Below, piece after piece: positions 55,441 to 64,000 of a stretch of DNA of 64,000 nt; position 1 is the stretch's first letter; the number at the start of each line of letters is the position of its first letter. This DNA is from Populus alba (Eukaryota > Streptophyta > Magnoliopsida > Malpighiales > Salicaceae). Location: assembly GCF_005239225.2 (NCBI RefSeq), contig NC_133301.1, positions 3,807,157 to 3,871,156 of the forward strand. The letters run 5' to 3'. The notes beneath the pieces are model-generated. The model saw nothing but the letters and a program-made list of their open reading frames with translations. It did not search any database and was not told the origin of the DNA. A program made the position numbers and the translations under genes.

Positions 55441-58235
55441 ATGGCAACAGAAAGCAAGCAAAGCGTGGTGAAAGTGAAGCCAAGCAGTAGTAATTTTGAT
55501 GGTTCCAAAGGAAAGATTGAATCTTCGATGAAAGCTAAGAAAATTGTGAGCTCAAACAAACAACAACAACAATCTGTTGTTGATTCAAAGGATAAATCTA
55601 TCTCAGTTGTAACTAAAACTGAGGTAATTAAGCTACCCCATCTCTCGAATTTTTTTTTTATTTTAATCTTTTATTGTGTGTTTATTGAGATTTTCATTTC
55701 TGCTATGTTGTTATCATAAAGTGGCTATTTTTATTATTGGTTTCACAATTTGGTGAGCTTTTGGATCTGGGTTTTCGTTGGTTTACTTTTTATGTAATGG
55801 AATGTGGAATGTGCGTTTTGAGGTTCTTAAGGATGTTTCCAGTTAATTGAATGATATGGGTTTATTGCTTGATCTGGTTAGTTGATTGTGTAGAAACTGA
55901 AATGGATTGATTTATGTGAATATGGTGTCTTCTGTGTTGGTTTTTTTTTTTTTTTATTAATCTGCAGTGATTTGGTTAATTTTTGGGATATTAGTTTTTC
56001 CTGGGTTCTTGATCATCTTTTGTTCTGTTTACTATTTTGTTTGAATCCCAAGGTAAAATCAAAATCAGCACCGAGTTCGTCAAAAACTACGACGACAACC
56101 ACTACCACTAGAGTGAGACAGAAGAAAGTATACTCCTTGCCAGGCCAGAGATATGATCCTCCTGAAGAGGTTTGGCTTTGAAATTTTATAATTTTGAGCT
56201 GTTGGTTTGGATAATCTGATTATAATTTTTATGTGGAAAGTGTCTTTAATTCTTATGTTTGCTGCCGATTTCTTTCGACAGAGAGAACCACTTAGGATAT
56301 TCTACGAGTCTTTGTCTAAACAGATTCCAACTAGTGAAATGGCAGAATTTTGGTGAGTTTCCTCATCAACCACTTGATTCTAAATGAATTTCTTAAAATC
56401 CCTTTGCTGTTCTAATTTTGTGCTTGCCCGAAGTTGGAGTGAGGCCTGAGCTTGACCCTGGTGCTCATTGCGATCTTTTGTTGTATTGCTCAGTTTCATT
56501 GGGATTTTTAACCATCCTCGTTCTGGTTCCTCTATTCACCTTAAGTAAGCAGTTCTTGTCCTTGGTTAAAGTGTTCATACGACCTTGGTTGTTCAGTTAA
56601 TTTGTTTCATAGCCTTTGTTGGGATTACGCAACATTTAGTTGGCATGCATATTAGCACATAGGAATCCCTTTTAATGATAACATTAACCTTTACAAGGAT
56701 TAAATTTTTTTACGTTTGGTTCTCGGGAATTCTGTGGCCCTGTGTCCCTTTTTTCTTTGTTACCATTGTACAATATAGAAGCTCTGAACTCTTAGCCATC
56801 CATAGGAATACACATGTCAGAAGACTTGGAACATTTTAGGCTTGGAGTTGGGGCTGGATATTATATCCAAATCTGACTGGTTTTACTTCGAATCCTTTAG
56901 CAAACCTAGTATGCAATGGAGCCTGATTAAATGCACTCTCGTGCTGTAATGCAAGTTCATTATTGTTGGAATTAAATCGATCCTTGTGTCCTCAGGATTT
57001 ATTCTCCTAGCAGAGTTGGTTTCCTACTTGACATTGGAGTACTTGTTAGTAATCCTCGTTAAAATTGGTTTCCTAGTAAATGTTGCACTTGTTATTGGTT
57101 GGTTAGAGCTTCTGTAACTATAGGGCCTTGGTCTTGTTTCAGGTTTGTCTAGTGATTAAGACAACACTATTTCCCTGTGCGGTTTAAAAATACTTGTGTG
57201 GATGAGCTGAGTTACAGGTTAGGTTTTAAACAAATAAATGTGTGTGCACTGTTAGTGTAAGGTCTCGAATCAATAAAAGGAGTACTGTGTCTAGGTATTT
57301 TGATTTCCTACAATAATCTTCATAACTTAGACTCCCAGCTAATTAAAGGCTGGTGATGTCCTTCAAAGAAAGCATTTCTACGTCAATACAGTTAATAAAT
57401 GTGTGCAATAAAGTGTTTAGATGCATTAGAAGCCTACATTGCTATACTGGATTGTAATACCTCGCTGGAAGTTCTGCACCTATGAGCTTGTAATCCCCTC
57501 TTTGAATGGAAGTCTGCTGGAAATAAACTGAAATATGTCGAAAAAGACTGGTAACCTAAATGCTAAAAGGTGAATTACCTAGGCCTGCTTCTTTCAATAT
57601 TTCAACTGTACACGGTGAGTAAAGCATTTGAACCTTCTTTCTTTCCTTGTGGTAACTCCTGTTAAGGGAATAGTTAGTTTCTTAGACTTCTGGTAATGTC
57701 ATCCTCTCTCGTATCGACTTTGTCTGTCTTACTCCATGAGTATTTTACTTTCCTTTGTGATGATTTCTTGGACTTCGTTTTTTTGAGGAAAAACACGACC
57801 AAGAAAAGATGTCAGTACCTTTAAAGAAAATCTAGACGTGGGGTAGCAAAGCATCTTACACATACAAAGAACACAATTATGCTAAAATGATCTTCCTTTC
57901 CACCTCGGCTGGATATCTTGCGTTAGATATCCAACTAATAAATTCGGATGTAATTCGTTTGAGAGGCGTGACAAAATTCAGTCTGCAGGATGATGGAACA
58001 TGGCTTACTATCCCCGGAGAGAGCCAAAAAGGCACATGAGAAGAAACAGAGAAAGCAAAAAATGCAACGATTTGGAACTCCCATTAAATCTACCAAACCA
58101 TCCACTAGTAAACCTGAGAGCTCTCAAAAGCAGCAACAGTCATCAAAGAATGGAGACCCTAAAGCCAAGAGGAAAATCAGCAATGACAGTGACGACGACG
58201 ACTTTATTTTAAGTTCGAAAAGAAGGAAAGGGTGA
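55441..58235 (+). CDS. Basic, probably nuclear protein of unknown function
   Basis: Four exons: 55441-55623, 56053-56169, 56282-56352, 57989-58235. They join in frame to 618 bases, 205 residues, with GT-AG introns; the third intron is 1636 bases. I do not recognise the family. The first 80 residues are Ser/Lys/Gln/Thr-rich and probably disordered, including a run of eight Thr near 72-79. Residues about 85-150 form the only ordered-looking part: VYSLPGQRYDPPEEREPLRI, then FYESLSKQIPTSEMAEFWMM and EHGLLSPERAKKAHEKK. The tail is Lys/Gln-rich with a DSDDDDF acidic patch and ends SSKRRKG. Basic clusters (KKQRKQK, KAKRK, KRRK) suggest nuclear localisation. Splicing without a break supports a real gene; function is unknown. 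Confidence 0.85.
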
Positions 58236-61200
58236 GAAATAAAATTTCCATTTGTATGTGCAACAAGTTTCTAGAAATAATTTCATTTAAATTTCTTTGC
58301 ATTAAACTTCAGAAAGGCAAGATTTCCAGACAACTGATACAATGCGACATTCTTTAAATTTTTGAACTTCTGGAAACAGAGTGTAGATAAATTTTCCAAT
58401 TCTTGTTCATTCCTTGTTTTTCCATTTTAACTCGATGATGCCAATAACTTCTTATGAAAATATGTTCTCGGAAATTTGGAAGAGGAAACATTTAATTATG
58501 CTTAAAATTTGGAGTGGTTTACATTTAATTGTTAGCAGTCTTATTTTTTCTTGGAAAGAAATATCACTTCACAAGACAGATTGCTAGCTAAATCCTACCG
58601 AGCATTCCCAATTCATAATTGTTAACCTGATCTTGCTCTTTTTCTGGCTGGGCTATGAAATTAGTCTTTGATCTAGCATTGAGGGGCTAATATGCAGACC
58701 TAAAGCTCTACATCACTACTCTTTCCTTCCAGATTGAGCTGCTAAGTATTCATCCACAGCCCATGTATATGGCCTGTTTTTCCATATCAGGCCACAATAC
58801 ATTTTGGATCAGATGACTGTAAAGTTTCACCGGTCAATAAAGACTCTGGAAACTGGTACTGTTTGATTATCTGATCTCCAATGGAAATATCTTTTGTGGA
58901 TTTGGTGAAAGAATGGTCTGTATTGTGTCCTGTTTTCAAATTTGCCACTGCGTTGCATCAGGTAAAACAGGTTTTGAGTGCATGAGAGAGTGAGCCATTC
59001 TGATTGTTACTGAATGTGCAGGGGATAGTTCCTGATTCCAGTAAAAAATCATGAGTAATCTTACATGATTGTATCATATCTTCCACAAAATGGGAATTCT
59101 GATTCTTTCACATTAAGCTAAAAATTTAATACTTATAAGATGGTTTGAAATTGTGATTGCTCATGGCCGTGTTTGAATCAAGTAGTGTTATTTTCATGTC
59201 AACTCATTAGCAGCATTCAAGATGAAAATCATAGTTATCTTACTTCATGAAGTCTTACAAAACTGGAAAAAACGGTAGGAGAGCACTTCAAAACTCAAAC
59301 CAGAAGAGATTGTCTCTCTTTCCCTTTCTTCTTATTAACTGCTAATTTCTCAATTTTCTGATGCATCAATTCTGCTTTCCAGAATGTGCTCCACCAGCCT
59401 CATCAGTTCCTTCCTTTCCCTTGCACACATGAACACAATATTTCTTGAAAAAATAGATTCCTACAATCAATCACCACCCCATATATAATACAACCAGCTT
59501 ACACAATCATTTAGTTTTAGACCGATCTTTATTCTGGAGATGAGATCACTCGCTATACCCTCTTAAAACAAAGAAAAAGTACGGTACCTCTATTCCTTGA
59601 TAGAGTTCAGGATCAGGGCATTCCGTTCTTCCCGGTGTTTTTTGGATTTTTTTTTTAATTAGCATAGTTATGTAAAAAAAATTGCAAGATAACAACATTT
59701 TAATTTTTTTTGGGTGAAGTAATAGATTTTTATATTATTGTATTTAAAAAACATGATTTTTACTTGATATCGTTTTTCTCAAACATGATAGATACTTGTG
59801 CCGCTTAAAAAAAAAATATATTTAATAAATTTCATGCTTCCCACGACAAGTTAAAGTGAAATTTGAACACAAACAGACTCAAAACTCCCCTTCCTCTCTC
59901 TTGAATTGTGTTTAAGGAGACCACAAGAAATTTTATAGAACAGGTGGCTCCATTAAAATATCTTGACTTCCTATGCATTTTTTTTTTTTTTTTAATTCAT
60001 ATGGGGTGTTCTAATTAGCTTACACATATCTCAATTAATCTTCACGAATCCTGAAATTAACAACCAGATAAACTTCTGGTGGTTATTAATATTAGCAACT
60101 ATAAAACTCGAACTTGAGACTATAAAAAAACAAATACTTTAATTCTTAAATTTTTATAATTGGACCACCTAGTATTAAATGGTTTATACACATGTGCTAG
60201 TTGATACAACAAGTCGCAGCATTAAAAAAAGCTTTCATGACAAGCTTTGATAAAAACTTTTGAGTACAAATTAAATAAAAGGTAGCAGCTTCCACCAAAC
60301 TCCATTCAAATAGAAGATGTGACAATTCATAAAATATTCAACTGTAACATTAATTAAAAATATATTTCTCAACCACATCATCAATTAATTATTTAATTAT
60401 TACAATTTTAAAATACAATATTTAATATATATCATTATTTTAAATCGTTACAAGTAAAAATACATTATTTTATTTCATCAATTTTTTGCTACCATGTTAA
60501 TTCATTTATTTTTTTTTAATTTTATATACGAATTTATCCGTATTTTTTTGTTTTTTTTGTCAAATAGCCAATCTGTTATTCGGCTGGCGGTACTTGCGAA
60601 GTTTGTTAAGAGTTCCGTAGCACTCTTTTGGGATGAGGAAATGCTTATACAGTGGCTGAAGTACAAATCAATCTTACTCACAGCGCAATCATATAATGAG
60701 GCCAAAATTTACAGCCATAGCTAGCTAGCTAGCATGACAGAAAAAAGAGTAAAACTTTTACTACCCGTGCATCTTTCTCAGGGTTCTGGATAAACCCCGG
60801 TGACTTTATGATAGATAGATTTTGCTAGATTTTTTTATTTACTTTTACAGCACCAGCTTTGTATGCCCCATGGAATTGGGTGGTAATTTTGGTAACTTGT
60901 ACACAATAAAACAATATTTAAAAAAAAAAAACAATAATCAATTACAAGGTGACGCTTCAAGAAACAAGAAAGAAAACGCCATTTCACTTACAATTTTTTT
61001 TTTTTTAATGTTTTATGATGGATTAGAGAGTGACTGAACTGGAGCTAGCTAACGTGTGGCTCATCTAAAAAAAAAAAAAACAAGTCCCTTATAAAATAGC
61101 AAATCAACCAATGCTCAAGTTAGTAAATGTAAGAAAAGAAGTGTATGTGAGATAAAAAGAGATAATAGAAAGTAGAGATGAAGGGAGATAATGTAATAAT

Positions 61201-61700
61201 CTGCAAAACAAGGAGAGTAAATGTATGTATTGTTAGGTTTTTTAAAATGCATACATGTATCGGAAACGATAAATTTATAATTTTCTAGAAGTTCCAGGAT
61301 CTCATTATATAGATTTAGGGTTGTTTAGGGTTTTTACGAAGATTATTTAAAAATCAAATGTTCTTTTTTTTTTTTTTATTGTACTTTGAATAATTGCTTC
61401 AAGGCTGAGTTATTGTAAATCACAAGTCGTCCAAGTGTCTGACCTCTAACAATAATCCACACAAACCACGAGAAAAAATTTGTTAAACCTTTTTAAAAGA
61501 GAGTGATTGTTATATTTTTGAGTTTTAGCTTTTTTTTTTTTAAGTGTTTTTGTATTGTACTATTACTATTATCTAATGTACATAAAATAAGAGATCACAT
61601 ATGTCTGTGAAACTAATATATGGGTTCTTATCAAATGACTTGGAACTAATGTGACCTACATACCTTAGTTTATGAGTGCAACTTTTTTTTTTTTTTTCAT
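58236..61700. other. Intergenic region, no gene seen
   Basis: The first few hundred bases are the 3' flank of the preceding gene. The rest is AT-rich with homopolymer runs. Open frames near 60494-61037 have no family features. Confidence 0.55.
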
Positions 61701-61835
61701 ATAAGAAAGAATATAATATACATTGTTCTCAACATATTTAATTAATATCCAGTTTTAATAGAACATTGACATAAAAAAGAAATATAATATGCTTTGGTAT
61801 CAACAACTCTAATTAATATATAGTTTCAATAGAAC

Positions 61836-63297
61836 TGTTATAACCCAATTTTGACCCATTGGCTTTTGATTTACTTTTATGGGGGTAATGTAAAATTAAA
61901 AGATCAAAGATTTTTTTCGATGAAAAGTATAATTTGTTAGCTTGCATAGAAACTAAGGACTAAAATGTGCTTTTGCCATTCTATCCTTATCTTCAAGATA
62001 ATCCTTATCTTTAAGATGCTTTCAAATTCGATTCTTAATCAATTTCAAACTTCAAAAAAAAAGAATAAGTTTTATTGAGACTTTATTTCTTGCAAGCGAT
62101 AAGACTCTTGCACTATAAATACAAATTTCAGTGTATGCAGAAAAAGGGATCGAGAGAAAGAAGAGGGAGAGAGAGACCTAGGTGAGCCAAACAAAAGCTA
62201 AAGAAAATTTAATTACATAGGTACTGTGGAAAAGAAGAAAATCAAGAAAGCTTCGTTCTCATTTAAAGAGAGCAACAAAGAATACAAAAGAAAAAAAATG
62301 TTGCCCTGCACCGCTTGGTTCTTATTCGAAGGTTCTGCAAACTAGGTAAGCTTTCATTCTCCTTGTTTTGGCATTTTAATTACATAGGGGCTATAGCAAA
62401 CGTGTGTGAATAGCTCACGCACACTTACTCTTTGGACCAGCCAGGTCACTAGCTTGGGCTAGTGACCAGGCTAGTGTGGCTGGGTCCAACCCAGCCCCCC
62501 CAAAAGAAAAAAAAATAGTGGGTCGGGTGTGTTTATTAAAGGTGTGTTTGGGAAAACATACCCTTATGTCTTCACCATAATTTGTATACTCACTCTAGTT
62601 AATATTTAGCCTAACAAGCCCCTTTTTGATATCAGAAAGTTCCAAAAATATTTGGGGATCTTCGTTGTTTTATTTGTGGGCCCCTTGAATTTGATTTTTT
62701 TTTTGCGCTTTGTATTTTGTTTTTAGCTATGTGCTCAATCTATAGACTATTACTGTTAAATGCAAATATGTCGTACAATGCCTTTTTTATTTCCATCTAA
62801 AAAGGGAAAATAATAATAAAGGATAAACAAGGAAAAAATGGCATAGAAAATTTCTTCTTCAAATTCATTTTTTTGCGAAATTATTCACTAACGCTAGAGT
62901 CAGGAGTATCATATTTTTTGGATTTGCTCGATATTTACCAACGCTAAAGCTGGAAATATTTATAGGAATTGTTCACTGATGCTAGAGTCATGAACATGAA
63001 AAGAAGAATAAAAAAGAAAAAAATAAATAAATTCTTAGCAATTTTAGACAAAACCAGTAATGCAGCATGCCTTAGGTAGCACGCTTAAGGGGTGATAACA
63101 TCTTACCTTTGTCGTAACCAGTCTCATACCATAGAATCTCTATTGACCAGTTAGGATTCCTAGTGACTATAATACTAGGCGGCGACTCCTTGAACTAGAC
63201 ATTTTCCCCTAAAAGAACAAGATGCCAGATATCTGTTTTTTTTTTTTTCCAATCAAGATTATTTTTTTATAGGTCGTCGCGATATCCGGGTGTGACA
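61836..63297 (-). mobile_element. Solo LTR, 1462 bp, with 5 bp target duplication
   Basis: The stretch begins TGTTATAACCC and ends GGGTGTGACA, near inverted ends of the TG...CA type. AGAAC lies on both sides (61831-61835 and 63298-63302). 63060-63195 carries the family boxes of the repeats at 1-855 and 2990-3130 (ccttaggtag, ggtgataacatcttacctt, aatactaggcggcgactcc). There is no internal region, so it is most simply a solo LTR left by recombination. Lineage (Tat/Ogre-like) is inference. Confidence 0.88.
62444..62467. repeat. Hairpin: 10 bp perfect stem, 4-base loop
   Basis: GGTCACTAGC, loop TTGG, then its exact complement; weaker outer pairing (ggaccagcca with tggctgggtcc) extends the stem. 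Confidence 0.9.
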
Positions 63298-63633
63298 AGA
63301 ACATTGACATAAAGGAAGGAATATAATATGCTCTGGTATCAAAAACTCTAATTAATGTTCAATCTTAATAGAATACTGACCGTGAATGTTTAAGAACAAT
63401 GCTTTGATTCAATACGAATCTCATAATTTTAACAACTATATAATTTCATATGCAAAAATATTTTCTTCCACGAACTTTATCTTTACTCTAGATTCATTAA
63501 TCAAATATAATGAAGATTAAAAATAAATAAAGCCTTTATTAATAATAAATATGTTTTACATGAATAAAATTAGTGCTATATATAACCAACTGATTCGCTA
63601 TAAGATATATTCACTAAACACCTCTCACTCACA

Positions 63634-64000
63634 CTAAAAGCAATCACTCATGTTTCCAATACCATATCCCTCTATATTATGATCATGCTTCTGTTGACAA
63701 AGTGCCTTAGTGAGAGGATCTGCAAGATTTGTTTTAGCTAGTACTTGCTCTATGTTTATATATTTCCTATATATGATTTATGTAATCAAATAGAATCATT
63801 TAAGTGCATGTTTGGATCTTTGATGAGACCTTGGTTTCTTTTTTTGTACAATGACTCCATTGTTATCACAATACAGAGCTATTGGATCAACAATGCTAGG
63901 AACTACATCTAGTTTAATTATGAACTTTTTAATCTAAACAACATCTTTTATCACTTTAGATGTAGATATGTATTTAACTTCAATTGAAAAAATCTATTAT
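63634..64000 (-). pseudogene. Copia RNase H C-terminus, runs off the window
   Basis: The minus strand reads DPIALYCDNNGVIVQKKKPR then SHQRSKHALK, a stop, and further along KTNLADPLTKALCQQKHDHN and GNMSDCF before a stop at 63634-63636. This is the end of copia RNase H (CDN, SKH and LADPLTK landmarks). In-frame stops show decay. The element's upstream part lies beyond base 64000. The AT-rich sequence to the left probably includes its LTR. Confidence 0.85.

Larger units (their letters stand above)
61701..63375. repeat. Tandem repeat of about 72 bp, three copies, split by a solo LTR
   Basis: Landmarks gaatataatat, then gttctcaacatatttaattaa-type, then tttaatagaac recur at about 61705-61763, 61775-61835 and 63318-63372. 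Removing 61836-63302 restores the spacing between the second and third copies. Confidence 0.7.

Noticed and set aside
60494..61037. Frames of 60-76 codons
   Set aside because: They begin in Phe-rich T-tract translation and have no family signature or plausible splicing partners.

Overview
This window is nuclear DNA from a higher plant. It is AT-rich, with multi-exon genes bounded by GT-AG introns, many LTR-retrotransposon remnants, small AT-rich dispersed repeats and long AT and ATT microsatellites. The gene structures and repeat style fit a woody dicot, most likely poplar or willow (Salicaceae). That placement is inference from style and could not be checked by a search.

Four genes can be rebuilt exon by exon with no break in frame. 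(1) A 13-exon carotenoid cleavage dioxygenase of 599 codons, minus strand, 15919-19664, with all four iron-binding histidines. (2) An eight-exon RRP46-type exosome core subunit of 243 codons, minus strand, 35478-39052. (3) A GT47 exostosin-family type II membrane glycosyltransferase of 707 codons, plus strand, 47478-50273, with a separate 5' leader exon. (4) A 205-codon basic, probably nuclear protein of unknown function, plus strand, 55441-58235.

Two of these genes have a damaged relative close by: a 5'-truncated cleavage dioxygenase copy at about 11.0-12.9 kb, and an exostosin last-exon copy at about 52.6-54.0 kb that is split by inserted repeats. A lone histone H2A exon lies at 10.04-10.15 kb.

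Layout. 0-6.65 kb: LTR-type repeats, partly inverted, including three tandem units of about 330 bp. 6.65-8.9 kb: decayed Ty1/copia pol and LTR. 8.9-13 kb: H2A exon and dioxygenase pseudogene. 13-15.9 kb: non-coding. 15.9-19.8 kb: dioxygenase gene. 19.8-26.2 kb: a duplicated repeat of about 600 bp, one copy split by a young 4.8 kb Ty1/copia element with indistinguishable LTRs and a 5 bp target duplication; its polyprotein has two amber stops. 26.2-31.7 kb: duplicated non-coding blocks, a SINE-like sequence and microsatellites. 31.8-35.5 kb: nothing recognised. 35.5-39.1 kb: RRP46. 39.1-45.3 kb: non-coding with MITE-like repeats. 45.3-46.3 kb: a terminal-inverted-repeat element holding nested palindromes, just upstream of the glycosyltransferase. 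46.5-50.5 kb: glycosyltransferase. 51.6-54.0 kb: mosaic of copia, CACTA-like and MITE-like insertions in the exostosin pseudogene. 55.4-58.2 kb: unknown nuclear protein. 58.2-61.7 kb: non-coding. 61.7-64.0 kb: a short tandem repeat split by a 1.46 kb solo LTR, then a copia end running off the window.

The four genes do not form one pathway. They are ordinary dispersed plant genes: apocarotenoid metabolism, RNA decay, Golgi glycan synthesis and one unknown. The most informative content is the layering of repeats and gene duplicates. I found no CRISPR array, operon or clearly new multi-gene system.
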